A stretch of 64,000 nt of DNA, taken from positions 27,156 through 91,155 of the forward strand of contig NZ_AKJA01000138.1 of the NCBI RefSeq assembly GCF_000282575.1. The letters run 5' to 3'. The position numbers and the translations under genes are program-made. This document shows positions 47,331-58,819 of this stretch, in pieces; the stretch's first letter is position 1; each line of letters starts with the position of its first letter. The stretch is from Herbaspirillum sp. YR522 (GTDB lineage Bacteria; Pseudomonadota; Gammaproteobacteria; Burkholderiales; Burkholderiaceae_D). The notes under the pieces are model-generated. The model had not been told where the DNA came from and did not search any database. It worked only from the letters and a program-made list of their open reading frames with translations.

Positions 47331-47391
47331 GTCTCCTCCTCCCTCTTTAGGAAGGATTAGCCCCGCAGCCCAAAGCTGCGGGGCTTTTTTT
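47331..47391 (+). ncRNA. CCTCCTCCC-element RNA, copy 2
   Basis: Second copy of the block described at 46629: the 29 bases from 47331 are identical, then one base changes in the terminator stem start. It begins 62 bases after the small-protein stop. The same two-hairpin structure is predicted. Short distance to the stop suggests the RNA comes from the mRNA 3' end by processing, though a private promoter is not excluded. Confidence 0.5.
47359..47391 (+). terminator. Terminator of CCTCCTCCC RNA copy 2
   Basis: AGCCCCGCAGC and GCTGCGGGGCT form a perfect 11-bp stem with a five-base loop, followed by six or more T residues. Confidence 0.92.
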
Positions 47392-47477
47392 GTCCGCATG
47401 GCCTTTGGTCATCGAAGTTCGGCCCGCTCTCATGGTAACTTCGGCCTTTCGGCAAACCTCTTCACGCTTCAGACATC

Positions 47478-48245
47478 ATGTGCCAGCTTCTCGGGATGAA
47501 TTGCAACACGCCGACCGATATCGTCTTCAGTTTTACCGGCTTTGCCACCCGCGGCGGATTGACCGACCACCACAGTGACGGCTGGGGGATCGCCTTCTTC
47601 GAAGGGGCCGGCGTGCGGACCTTCGTCGACCACCAGGCCGCCGTGGATTCGCCCGTCGCCCAGTTGATCAAGCACTACCCGATCAAGTCGCAACATGTCA
47701 TAGCCCACATCCGCAAGGCAACCCAGGGCCGGGTGGCGCTGGCCAATTGCCACCCCTTCGTGCGTGAGCTGTGGGGGCGTTACTGGGTGTTCGCCCACAA
47801 CGGCGACCTGAAGAATTTCACCCCGGAGCTCGATGGGCCTTTCCATCCGGTGGGCACCACCGATAGCGAACTGGCGTTCTGCTACATCCTGCAGCAACTG
47901 CGCAAGCGCTTCGGCGCCGAGCTGCCATTGCTGGCCGACCTGCGCATCGCCTTGCGCGAGATCGTCGACTTCATCGCCAGCCATGGCACCTTCAACATGT
48001 TGCTATCGGACGGTTCGGCGCTGCTGACCCATTGTTCGACCAACCTGTACTACATCATCCGCCAGCATCCGTTTGCCACGGCACGCCTGTCCGATGAAGA
48101 CCTGTCGGTGGACTTCGCCGAAGTCACCACCGTCAACGACCGGGTCGCGGTCATCGTGACCCAGCCCCTGACCAATAATGAAACCTGGACCCAGTACCAG
48201 CCCGGCGAGATGAAGGTCTTCATCGATGGCATGGTGGCTGCCTAA
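47478..48245 (+). CDS. Class II glutamine amidotransferase (YafJ-like)
   Basis: A 255-residue N-terminal-nucleophile amidotransferase. Cys2 directly after the start methionine (MCQLLGMNC) is the predicted nucleophile after Met removal; GLTDHHSDGWGIAFFEG, HIRKATQGRVALANCHPF and WVFAHNGDL are the glutamine-site motifs. There is no synthase domain, so it acts alone or with an unknown partner; YafJ-type proteins have no settled role. It lies upstream of dnaA in the same direction with a 386-base gap that holds DnaA boxes. Confidence 0.88.
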   Translation: MCQLLGMNCNTPTDIVFSFTGFATRGGLTDHHSDGWGIAFFEGAGVRTFVDHQAAVDSPVAQLIKHYPIKSQHVIAHIRKATQGRVALANCHPFVRELWGRYWVFAHNGDLKNFTPELDGPFHPVGTTDSELAFCYILQQLRKRFGAELPLLADLRIALREIVDFIASHGTFNMLLSDGSALLTHCSTNLYYIIRQHPFATARLSDEDLSVDFAEVTTVNDRVAVIVTQPLTNNETWTQYQPGEMKVFIDGMVAA

Positions 48246-48278
48246 TTCATAGGCGCACGCCGGGCGCGGCGTCCATCC

Positions 48279-48538
48279 TTGTCCACAGGGCAATGGCATC
48301 AAGGATGTGTTTATCCACAGCAGCACCAAGAATCTGTCCAGCCGGACACCCCGGCCGACTGCTGTTACAAAAAAAACCGTGGGTAACTGCCGGATCCAGC
48401 CCGACGCCGGGTGTCACTCTGTCCCTCGAAACCGGCCTGTATGCCTCAGTTGTCCACAACATTGGCGGATCCGGTTGCCCGCTGGCCTGTGGATAGCATC
48501 AGGCCGAGCGGCAAAAGCAGTCAGCGTCCTGTGGATAA
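48279..48538. other. DnaA-box cluster upstream of dnaA
   Basis: Five sites in 260 bases: TTGTCCACA (48279-48287), TTATCCACA (48311-48319, perfect), TTGTCCACA (48450-48458), TGTGGATAG (48488-48496) and TGTGGATAA (48530-48538, perfect on the minus strand). The cluster lies in the dnaA promoter region (48246-48631) and could give autoregulation or serve as a second part of the origin. I find no trio array here, unlike at 41.8-42.7 kb. Confidence 0.75.
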
Positions 48539-48631
48539 CTTGGCCGGACCAAGGTAGAATGCTCCCCTTCGTTTGCGCCGGTTCGTGCCATTTCTTGTCC
48601 GTACTGCGCGCGCCAACTTCAATAGAACGCC

Positions 48632-50035
48632 ATGGAAAATTTTTGGCAGACGTGCACGACCAAGCTCGAGCATGAACTGACTCCGCAGCAGTACAGCGCC
48701 TGGATCAAGCCATTGATCCCGCTCGACTATGACGATGGTCAATTGCGCATTGCCGCGCCCAATCGCTTCAAGCTCGATTGGGTCAAGGCCCAGTTCGCCA
48801 ACCGCATCACGGCGCTGGCCAGCGACTATTGGGAGCAACCGATCGAGGTGCTGTTCGTGCTCGACCCGCGCGGCAACCAGGCGCGCCGCACGACCACCAG
48901 TGCGCCGCCAGCGGCATCCAGCCACGGCAATGGCGCCAGCGGCCTGGGCCTGCCTACGCATGAACAGATGCACCTGGACCCGGAACCGGTACGCGCGGTT
49001 GCGCCGCGCCAGGAGCAGTCGCGCATCAACCCGGTGCTGACCTTCGACAACCTGGTTACCGGTAAGGCCAACCAGCTGGCCCGCGCAGCGGCCACGCAGG
49101 TGGCCAACAATCCCGGCGTGTCGTACAACCCGCTGTTCCTCTACGGCGGCGTGGGTTTGGGTAAGACCCACATCATTCATGCCATCGGCAACCAGGTGCT
49201 GATCGACAATCCCGGCGCCAAGATCCGCTACATCCACGCAGAGCAATACGTGCGTGACGTCGTGACCGCCTACCAGCGCAAGGGATTCGACGACTTCAAG
49301 CGCTATTACCATTCGCTGGATCTGCTGCTGATCGATGATATCCAGTTCTTCGGTGGCAAGAGCCGTACCCAGGAAGAGTTCTTCTACGCCTTCGAGGCGC
49401 TGATTGCGGCCAAGAAGCAGATCATCATCACCAGCGACACCTACCCCAAGGAAATCACCGGGATGGATGACCGCCTGATCTCGCGCTTCGATTCGGGGTT
49501 GACGGTGGCCATCGAGCCTCCCGAGCTCGAGATGCGGGTCGCGATCCTGATGAAGAAAGCGGCGGCCGAAGACGTGGTGCTGTCGGACGATGTCGCCTTC
49601 TTCGTCGGCAAGCACCTGCGCTCCAACGTGCGCGAGCTCGAAGGCGCATTGCGCAAGATCCTGGCGTACTCGCGCTTCCACGGCAAGGACATCACCATCG
49701 ACGTGGTCAAGGAAGCCCTGAAGGACCTGTTGTCGGTGCAGAACCGCCAGATCTCGGTCGAGAATATCCAGAAGACGGTGGCCGACTTCTTCAACATGAA
49801 GGTCGCCGACATGTATTCGAAGAAGCGTCCCGCCAACATCGCCCGCCCACGCCAGATCGCGATGTACCTGGCCAAGGAGCTGACGCAGAAAAGCCTGCCG
49901 GAGATCGGCGACCTGTTCGGCGGGCGCGACCACACCACGGTCTTGCACGCAGTGCGCAAGATCGCCGCCGACCGCGCCAAGAGCCCGGAGTGCAATCACG
50001 AATTGCACGTCCTCGAACAGACGTTGAAGGGATAG
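48632..50035 (+). CDS. dnaA: Replication initiator DnaA
   Basis: A 467-residue AAA+ initiator that binds DnaA boxes and opens the origin. Domain I ([30 protein letters not shown]), a Pro/Ala-rich linker (about 85-135), the AAA+ core with Walker [10 protein letters not shown] and Walker [11 protein letters not shown], and the C-terminal DNA-binding domain with the [11 protein letters not shown] signature are all present. Downstream are a DnaA box (50056-50064) and a terminator. The gap to dnaN is unusually long (649 bases). Confidence 0.98.
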   Translation: MENFWQTCTTKLEHELTPQQYSAWIKPLIPLDYDDGQLRIAAPNRFKLDWVKAQFANRITALASDYWEQPIEVLFVLDPRGNQARRTTTSAPPAASSHGNGASGLGLPTHEQMHLDPEPVRAVAPRQEQSRINPVLTFDNLVTGKANQLARAAATQVANNPGVSYNPLFLYGGVGLGKTHIIHAIGNQVLIDNPGAKIRYIHAEQYVRDVVTAYQRKGFDDFKRYYHSLDLLLIDDIQFFGGKSRTQEEFFYAFEALIAAKKQIIITSDTYPKEITGMDDRLISRFDSGLTVAIEPPELEMRVAILMKKAAAEDVVLSDDVAFFVGKHLRSNVRELEGALRKILAYSRFHGKDITIDVVKEALKDLLSVQNRQISVENIQKTVADFFNMKVADMYSKKRPANIARPRQIAMYLAKELTQKSLPEIGDLFGGRDHTTVLHAVRKIAADRAKSPECNHELHVLEQTLKG

Positions 50036-50684
50036 TCCGGCTGGTCCCAGGGGCTTGTGGATAAATTTGTCCCCAGCATGCCGCACGGCGTATTGCCCTG
50101 CGGCATTTTTACGGTTGGGCCCCTGCTTCGGCGAACGCAGCTGCCCGGCGGCGACTGCCATGGTGAAAAAATGCCATAGAGCAATAAAGCAGTGGCAGAT
50201 AATGAGCTTGAAAACGCCGCCAAACGTCCAGAAACCGTAAATTTCACTTCCCCTCCCCGACCTGAAAGCTCCCTCGAAGGGGGGATGATTGGTACAATGT
50301 AAGACGATATTTCGCCGGATCTCACCCGTGTTTCCACGCATTCGGTGAGGCCAGTGGGGCATCAAGGAAAATTCGAATAAAATCTGCCTACTTCGGCGAA
50401 ATTTGATTCAATTGTTCCTATTGTTTTGCCAAATGCATCAAGCGGACGCTGATCGTCGACGCTGTTTGCAATGCCGTAGCAATGCAGCGGCCAGGGGCCC
50501 CAGGTAGCCGGGGCTGCATGGCCCAAGCGACCTTGCTTTGTAGCCGGGGGCTGCTGGCAGGCGAAAAACGACGGTGCGATCCACCACTTCATCGCAGGGA
50601 GGGCACGTGCGGCACTGGTGTAAGCGAGAAGCTGGAAGCAGCCAACAGCATCCTTTGAACCACTATTAGCAAGGACACACAGAT
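50036..50684. other. Long dnaA-dnaN intergenic region
   Basis: 649 bases without a convincing gene. It contains a DnaA box TGTGGATAA (50056-50064), the dnaA terminator, and an AT-richer part around 50370-50430. TACAAT at 50293-50298 could be a -10, but no good -35 precedes it. Complementary GGGGCCCC/CCGGGGC blocks near 50490-50515 may form secondary structure in the dnaN leader. Confidence 0.4.
50078..50110 (+). terminator. Terminator after dnaA
   Basis: ATGCCGCA and TGCGGCAT form an 8-bp stem with a 13-base loop, followed by a five-T run. It implies that dnaN has its own promoter. Confidence 0.75.
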
Positions 50685-51791
50685 ATGCAATTGGTTAAAA
50701 CCCAAAGAGATACGCTCCTGCGGCCCCTGCAGATTGTGAGCGGTATTGTCGAGCGTCGGCACACCATGCCGATTCTGGCCAATATCCTCATCAGCAAGGA
50801 AGGCGAGCAGGTCTCGTTCCTGTCGACCGACATCGAAGTGCAGATCACCACGCATGCCGAGGTCGGTGCCGGCAGCGATGCCGCCAAGATCACCGTCGCG
50901 GCGCGCAAGTTGCTCGATATCCTGCGGGCGCTGCCGGATTCGGGCGAGGTGTCGATCTCGTTGTCCAACAAGCGCCTGACCGTGCAGTCGGGCAAGTCGC
51001 GCTTCGCGCTGCAGACGCTGGCCGCCGAAGAGTTCCCGATCATGAAGGAGGCGGAGCAGTACAACGCCCAGGTCGCCCTGCCGCAAAAGACCTTGAAGCA
51101 CCTGTTCAACATGGTGCACTTCGCCATGGCGCAACAGGACATCCGTTATTACCTGAACGGCCTGTTGCTGGTGGTCGAGGGCAAGAACGTGATCGCGGTT
51201 GCCACCGACGGCCACCGCCTGGCGTTTTGCCAGGTCGTGACCGAAGCCGAGTTCCCGCGCCAGGAAGTGATCATCCCGCGCAAGACCATCATCGAATTGC
51301 AACGCCTGCTCGACGACAGCGACGACGAGGTCAAGCTGGAGATCGCCAACAACCAGGTCAAGCTGAGCTTCGGCGACATCGAGTTGATTTCCAAGCTGGT
51401 CGAGGGCAAGTTCCCTGACTACACCCGGGTCATCCCGAGCGGCTACAAGAACGGGTTCACGATCAGCCGCGAGCAGCTGCTGCGCTCGCTGCAACGCGCC
51501 GCGATCATGACCAGCGACAAGTTCAAGGGTGTGCGTTGGGTGGTGGCACCCGGCAGCCTGAAGATCAGCTCCACCAATGCGGACCAGGAAGAAGCGGTCG
51601 AAGAACTCGAGATCGACTACGGTGGCGACAGCGTCGACATCGGCTTCAACGTCAGCTACCTGCTGGACGTGCTCAACAACCTGAAGCACGACTACGTGCA
51701 CATCGCGCTGGGCGATTCCAACTCGCAGGCCTTGATCACCATCCCCGACAACGCCGACTTCAAGTACGTCGTCATGCCGATGCGTATTTGA
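50685..51791 (+). CDS. dnaN: DNA polymerase III beta subunit (sliding clamp)
   Basis: A 368-residue clamp with three similar domains; the N-terminus MQLVKTQRDTLLRPLQIVSGIVERRHTMPILANILI and C-terminus DFKYVVMPMRI are typical. It dimerises around DNA and binds polymerase, Hda and MutS-type partners through its hydrophobic cleft near the C-terminus. CAAGGACACACAGAT before the ATG provides the ribosome site. A strong terminator separates it from gyrB. Confidence 0.98.
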   Translation: MQLVKTQRDTLLRPLQIVSGIVERRHTMPILANILISKEGEQVSFLSTDIEVQITTHAEVGAGSDAAKITVAARKLLDILRALPDSGEVSISLSNKRLTVQSGKSRFALQTLAAEEFPIMKEAEQYNAQVALPQKTLKHLFNMVHFAMAQQDIRYYLNGLLLVVEGKNVIAVATDGHRLAFCQVVTEAEFPRQEVIIPRKTIIELQRLLDDSDDEVKLEIANNQVKLSFGDIELISKLVEGKFPDYTRVIPSGYKNGFTISREQLLRSLQRAAIMTSDKFKGVRWVVAPGSLKISSTNADQEEAVEELEIDYGGDSVDIGFNVSYLLDVLNNLKHDYVHIALGDSNSQALITIPDNADFKYVVMPMRI

Positions 51792-51807
51792 CGCGACAGC
51801 GTCTGCA

Positions 51808-51849
51808 AGTGACCGAGGGGCCGTTCGATACGGCCCCTCGGTCGCTTTT
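51808..51849 (+). terminator. Terminator after dnaN
   Basis: A 16-bp stem (left arm 51808-51823, right arm 51831-51846, core GACCGAGGGGCCG) with a seven-base loop, followed by TTTT. gyrB therefore likely has its own promoter within 51850-51917. Confidence 0.9.
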
Positions 51850-51899
51850 AAGAAATCCGTTTTTCCCCCGTTTTTGCAGTCTCCTAGTCGTTCGGCTAG

Positions 51900-54416
<2,517 letters not shown>

Positions 54417-54495
54417 TGTGGCTGTCCGATATCACCGGACAGGTCGGCGATGAATCGTCCCGTTCGCCGGGCAAGGACATCATCAAGAAGCAAAT

Positions 54496-54527
54496 AAAAA
54501 AGCCAACTCGTCAGAGTTGGCTTTTTT
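54496..54527. terminator. Bidirectional terminator after gyrB
   Basis: AAAAAAGCCAACTC and GAGTTGGCTTTTTT pair perfectly over 14 bp around GTCA, with U-tracts in both directions; it serves gyrB and the convergent XRE regulator genes. Confidence 0.95.
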
Positions 54528-54583
54528 GTTGCCGGTGCCGAAACCGATGCACCCAGGACCCGCAAACCGTGGTCGCTAGCAGC

Positions 54584-54967
54584 TCAACGTTCAGCCAGCA
54601 GCGCCGTGAAAAGCTGCTGGTCGCACAGGTCGCCGACGCTGATGCCGAGGGCTTCGCCCAGTGCTTCCATGTGATGGATGGAGAAGTTCGGCCGGCCGCG
54701 CTCGAGTTCGCTCAGGTACTTGCAGCTCAGGCCGGCGCGCGCCGCCAGTTCGCGCTGGGAGAGGTCCTGCAGGCGACGCGCCTTGCGCACGTTTTCGCCG
54801 AAGACCTGGCGTGCGCTGGGTTTGCCCGAATCGGATGGAGCGTCCTCGACCAGGTTGTCGACAGTGTAGCCGCCGCGTGACTTGCGTCCGTTGGAGGCCT
54901 CTTCCACGCATAGCATCAGGAATTGCTGTGTGCGAAGATCAGGGTAGAAAAAATCGATGTCAGTCAT
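54584..54967 (-). CDS. XRE-family DNA-binding protein 1
   Basis: A 127-residue protein. The first 50 residues are of unknown fold; residues about 55-112 form a lambda-repressor-type helix-turn-helix: FGENVRKARRLQDLSQRELAARAGLSCKYLSELERG, then RPNFSIHHMEALGEALGISVGDL. It is closely related to the protein encoded just upstream. Single-domain XRE proteins often guard mobile modules or respond to stress; here no toxin or methylase gene is adjacent. Confidence 0.87.
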   Translation of the reverse strand: MTDIDFFYPDLRTQQFLMLCVEEASNGRKSRGGYTVDNLVEDAPSDSGKPSARQVFGENVRKARRLQDLSQRELAARAGLSCKYLSELERGRPNFSIHHMEALGEALGISVGDLCDQQLFTALLAER

Positions 54968-54997
54968 GGCAGTCCGAAAGAGAGATGTTCAGTCGAC

Positions 54998-55261
54998 TCA
55001 GTCCAACGCGATATTTGCCGCAACTGAAAACAACGTGGGGTTGAGCAGATCGGGAAGGGTGAGATCCAAGGCAATGGCGAGCGCTTCCATATTGTTCACG
55101 GAGATGTTGCGTTCACCGCGCTCGACTTCGCTGAGGTAAGTACGACTTATATCTGCACGGAAGGCAAGTTCTTCCTGGGAGATCTCTTTCAATCTGCGCG
55201 CTTTTCGAACGTTTAGTCCAAATATTTCGCGAGAGCTGAGCAATGGTTTCGTCTTTTTCAT
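54998..55261 (-). CDS. XRE-family DNA-binding protein 2
   Basis: An 87-residue protein consisting mostly of the helix-turn-helix domain (about 12-70): FGLNVRKARRLKEISQEELAFRADISRTYLSEVERGERNISVNNMEALAIALDLTLPDL. It is a tandem paralogue of the gene 30 bases downstream. Its base composition is more AT-rich than the surroundings, which may mean later acquisition. It may regulate itself and its neighbour. Confidence 0.86.
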   Translation of the reverse strand: MKKTKPLLSSREIFGLNVRKARRLKEISQEELAFRADISRTYLSEVERGERNISVNNMEALAIALDLTLPDLLNPTLFSVAANIALD

Positions 55262-55630
55262 CGCTCAAAGAATCCGATGTCTTGCGATGACGGTCCACCA
55301 TCTAAACTTGATCGACTCGCTACTATAAGCGACATTTTTTACATTCCAGCAGAAATGGGTTTGTGGTTCGAAAGTTGTCGATGTGCGAAGTTCGGCACAC
55401 CCGACTTGTCAACCTGGAGCATGCACGCGACGTCAGGACGCACAGTCGACGTCGCCGCTTCGATTGCCAACCGGTGGTTAAACTCCAGCGCCTGGGCCGC
55501 ATTTTGACCGACGACTGCGACGAATGTGCGGCCGGACCACTGCTTGCCGCAACTATCAAAGCGCATCGATACAAGCCCCCGCCGATCACGAGCCGCACCT
55601 GCTTGCCAGTACTAGGACTATCATCGTCGA
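55262..55630. other. Intergenic between XRE pair and DUF445 gene
   Basis: 369 bases, AT-richer to about 55380, holding the divergent promoters. I see no gene; the short frames look random. Confidence 0.4.
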
Positions 55631-56944
55631 ATGCAAAAAACGCCCATCACTTCACGATCGAGCCATACCATGGACAAGGCAACCGCGCTGCGGCGCGCCA
55701 AGCTGCTGGCACTGGCCTGGCTGGTCGGCGCGGCGCTGGTCTTCGTTGCCGCCTCGCTGGCGCCGCGCATGTTGTGGAGCGACCTGCTGCGCGCCATGGC
55801 CGAGGCGGCGATGGTCGGCGCCCTGGCCGACTGGTTCGCCGTGAGCGCCCTGTTCCGCCGGATTCCCATTCCGCTGCTGTCGTCGCATACCGCCGTCATC
55901 GCCCGCAACAAGGACCGCATCGCCGATAACCTGGCGGTGTTCGTCGAGGAAAAATTCCTCAACCCGCATGCACTGGCAACGCTGATCAAGCGCCACGATC
56001 CGGCGCGCCTGGTCGCCGAGTGGCTGGCCGATCCGGCCCATGCCCGGCAAGTGGGCACTTATCTATGTGCCGCGCTGGCCCAGGTTTTGGATATGGCCGA
56101 CGACCGCGCCATCCAGCGTTTCGCGCGCGAGGCCATGCATGCCGCATTCGAACGGGTCGACCTGTCGCGTTCGCTGGGTGCGATCCTCGATGTGCTCACC
56201 CGCGACGGACGCCACCAGGAACTGCTGGACCAGGCCATCGGCCAGGTAGCCGCCTTGCTCAATCGCGATTCCACCCGCGCCTTCATTGCCGAACACATGG
56301 TCCAATGGTTGCGCCAGGAGTACCCGAAGATCGAGAAGCTGTTGCCGTCGACCTGGATCGGCGAGAAGTCGGCCGATACCCTGGCCGAGATCATCGACAA
56401 GCTTCTCACCGGTATTGCCAACGATCCCGAGCATGCGCTGCGCCGCGCCTTCGACGAGCAATTGGCGGCATTCATCGAGCAACTCAAGCACGACCCCGCA
56501 ATGCAGGCGCGCGGCCAGCGCATCAAGCAGGAATTGCTGGAGGGCGAGGCAGTCAGCACCTACCTGTCCGGCCTGTGGGGAAACATCCGCGGCTGGTTGC
56601 AGCGCGACCTGGCCCAGCCCGACTCGGCCCTGCACGCCAAGGCCAGCGGCGCGGCGCAATGGATCGGCCAGGCGCTGCAGGACGACCAGCACCTGCGCGC
56701 CACGCTCAATGCGCGCCTGGAACAGGCCATCGCCACGCTTGGTCCCGAGATGACGCAATTGCTCACGCGCCACATCAGCGAGACCGTCAAGAACTGGGAT
56801 GCCGTTGAGCTGGCGCGCCAGGTCGAACTCAATATCGGCCGCGACCTGCAATACATCCGCATCAACGGCACGGTGGTCGGTGCCCTGATCGGCGCTGCCT
56901 TGTTTGGCGCCACGCTGGCATTGCAGTGGGCGATACACCGGTGA
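55631..56944 (+). CDS. DUF445 (YjiN-like) membrane protein
   Basis: A 437-residue protein with two predicted membrane helices, one near the N-terminus (about 27-48, LLALAWLVGAALVFVAASLAP, followed by the conserved MAEAAMVGALADWFAVSALFRRIPIPLLSSHTAVIARNKDRIADNL) and one at the extreme C-terminus (GTVVGALIGAALFGATLALQWAI). Between them is a long helical region. The family is common but its function is not known. A second in-frame ATG at 55670 (MDKATALRR) is an alternative start; neither has a clear ribosome site. Confidence 0.87.
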   Translation: MQKTPITSRSSHTMDKATALRRAKLLALAWLVGAALVFVAASLAPRMLWSDLLRAMAEAAMVGALADWFAVSALFRRIPIPLLSSHTAVIARNKDRIADNLAVFVEEKFLNPHALATLIKRHDPARLVAEWLADPAHARQVGTYLCAALAQVLDMADDRAIQRFAREAMHAAFERVDLSRSLGAILDVLTRDGRHQELLDQAIGQVAALLNRDSTRAFIAEHMVQWLRQEYPKIEKLLPSTWIGEKSADTLAEIIDKLLTGIANDPEHALRRAFDEQLAAFIEQLKHDPAMQARGQRIKQELLEGEAVSTYLSGLWGNIRGWLQRDLAQPDSALHAKASGAAQWIGQALQDDQHLRATLNARLEQAIATLGPEMTQLLTRHISETVKNWDAVELARQVELNIGRDLQYIRINGTVVGALIGAALFGATLALQWAIHR

Positions 56945-57156
56945 GCAACAAAGGCGAGCTGCATTGTCCACAGCAGGGGGGGGTTATGGATTCCTACAAG
57001 CGGTGTCGGTCATGTCTGACAAGCGCCATATTGACCGATCTCCTAGAATGATCTGCCCTGCCGCCGGGGTAGACGGAGCGCGGCAGGAAGAAAATTCAAT
57101 TCAACAATCGCCCGCACCCAGCGGTGCCGGGGCACGCCTTGCCAAGGATAATAAAG

Positions 57157-58023
57157 ATGACATCGGCACGTACTGAGCAATTGGTTCAGGTACTGGTTCA
57201 ACAACACGATATTCTGCTCGATGGCTGGATCAATTCGCTCGTGAGCAAGATGGGCCGCAAGGACAAGGGCGGCGAGCTCGAAATCCGCCGCCAGGCCGAG
57301 CAATTCCTGCCACTGTTGTCGAAGACCCTGCAAAGCGCGGACAGCCGCGACATCGACAGCTCGGCCTGGGGCGATCTCAGGCACCTGCTGTCGGAACTGT
57401 CGCGTTCGCGTGCGCAACAGGGCTTTTCATCGCTCGAAACCGCCAGTTTCGTGTTCGCATTGAAGGAACCTCTGTTCCAGTACCTGCGCGCGGCGCTGGT
57501 TGACCAGCCGCAACAACTGGCCGATGAGATCGCCGCCACCAGTTCGCTGTTCGACCGACTGGGGCTGTTTACGATCGAAGTGCACCAGAAGGCGCGCGAA
57601 CAGGTCATCCTGCGCCAGCAGCAGGAGCTCATGGAGTTGTCCACCCCGGTGGTGCAGCTGTGGAAGAACGTGCTGGCGCTGCCCCTGATCGGGACCCTCG
57701 ACAGTTCGCGCACCCAGGTCGTCATGGAAAGCCTGCTGCAGAAGATCGTCGAGACCGGCGCCATGATCGCCATCATCGACATCACCGGCGTACCGACGGT
57801 TGACACGCTGGTGGCGCAGCACTTGCTCAAGACCATCGCCGCGGCGCGCCTGATGGGTGCCGACTGTATCGTCAGCGGCATCCGCCCGCAGATCGCCCAG
57901 ACCATCGTTCACCTGGGTGTGAACCTGGAAGACGTGATCACCAAGGCCACGCTGGCCGACGCCTTCCTGGTCGCGTTGGCACGCACCGGTTCGCAGATCT
58001 CGTTCAACAAGGCGGCTGACTGA
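57157..58023 (+). CDS. rsbR: Stressosome co-antagonist RsbR-like protein
   Basis: A 288-residue protein with an N-terminal helical RsbRD-type sensor domain (about 5-150) and a C-terminal STAS domain (about 165-280). The join LSTPVVQLWKNVLALPLIGTLDSSRTQVVMESLL is the hallmark of RsbR proteins. DITGVPTVDT carries the threonine in the phosphorylation loop. It should assemble with RsbS into a stressosome core and be phosphorylated by RsbT. AAGGA before the ATG at 57157 fixes the start. First gene of a six-gene cluster. Confidence 0.92.
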   Translation: MTSARTEQLVQVLVQQHDILLDGWINSLVSKMGRKDKGGELEIRRQAEQFLPLLSKTLQSADSRDIDSSAWGDLRHLLSELSRSRAQQGFSSLETASFVFALKEPLFQYLRAALVDQPQQLADEIAATSSLFDRLGLFTIEVHQKAREQVILRQQQELMELSTPVVQLWKNVLALPLIGTLDSSRTQVVMESLLQKIVETGAMIAIIDITGVPTVDTLVAQHLLKTIAAARLMGADCIVSGIRPQIAQTIVHLGVNLEDVITKATLADAFLVALARTGSQISFNKAAD

Positions 58024-58026
58024 ACC

Positions 58027-58383
58027 ATGGAGAGAATTCCTATCCTGCGCATGGGACGGTTGCTGCTGGTGACCATCCAGGTCGACATGCATGACCGGCT
58101 GGCCATGGCGTTGCAGGACGACCTGACTTCGCGCATCGTCAGCGACGGCGCCAAGGGTGTGCTCATCGATATCTCGGCGCTGGATGTGGTGGACTCGTTC
58201 ATCGGCCGCATGATCAGCAACACGGCCTCGATGGCCCGCGTGCTGGACGCCCAGACCGTGGTGGTGGGCATGCAACCGGCGGTGGCCATCACCCTGGTGG
58301 AACTGGGACTGACCTTGCAGGGTGTCAAGACCGCACTCAATGTGGAGCGCGGAATCAAGCTGCTGGAAACGGAGCCCAAGTGA
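58027..58383 (+). CDS. rsbS: Stressosome antagonist RsbS
   Basis: A 118-residue single-domain STAS protein: ERIPILRMGRLLLVTIQVDMHDRLAMALQDDL at the start, and the phosphorylation loop ALDVVDSFIGRM with Ser57 as the predicted RsbT target. In Bacillus the dephosphorylated form holds RsbT; phosphorylation releases it. It lies 3 bases after rsbR. Confidence 0.93.
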   Translation: MERIPILRMGRLLLVTIQVDMHDRLAMALQDDLTSRIVSDGAKGVLIDISALDVVDSFIGRMISNTASMARVLDAQTVVVGMQPAVAITLVELGLTLQGVKTALNVERGIKLLETEPK

Positions 58384-58411
58384 GACCGCACTGCAGGTTG
58401 AGGGGTGCGCC

Positions 58412-58819
58412 ATGAATGAACCGGTCCAGGACATGCCGTTGCATACCGACGAAGACGTCGTGCGCCTGCGCAAGCTGGCGCGCGACATGCTGGTGCGGCT
58501 CGGCTTTTCGCTCGTGGAGCAGACCAAGATGGTCACTGCGGCCAGCGAACTGGCACGCAACACCTTGCGCTACGGCGGCGGCGGGCAGGCACATCTGCGC
58601 GAGCTCAGCGAAGGCACGCGACGTGGCATCGAACTGGTGTTTGCCGATGAAGGGCCGGGCATTGCCGACATCGGCCTGGCGCTGACCGACGGTTATACCA
58701 GCGGTGGCGGGCTGGGTCTGGGACTGTCGGGCGCCAAGCGCCTTTCAGACGAATTCGAAATCCGTACCGCGCCTGGCGAAGGCACTGAAGTGACAATAAG
58801 AAAATGGAAAATGTTCTAA
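58412..58819 (+). CDS. rsbT: Serine-protein kinase RsbT
   Basis: A 135-residue GHKL-type kinase with N-box ASELARNTLRYGGGG, G1 box DEGPGIADIGLAL and G2 box GGGLGLGLSGAKRLSDEF. It phosphorylates RsbS/RsbR and, once released, acts on a downstream partner. GAGGGG before the ATG at 58412 sets the start. The next gene begins inside its last 16 bases. Confidence 0.93.
   Translation: MNEPVQDMPLHTDEDVVRLRKLARDMLVRLGFSLVEQTKMVTAASELARNTLRYGGGGQAHLRELSEGTRRGIELVFADEGPGIADIGLALTDGYTSGGGLGLGLSGAKRLSDEFEIRTAPGEGTEVTIRKWKMF

Noticed and set aside
48521..50365. 614-codon minus-strand frame
   Set aside because: Antisense shadow of dnaA.
55277..55566. Short frames upstream of the DUF445 gene
   Set aside because: No ribosome site or motif; the stretch looks like a promoter region.
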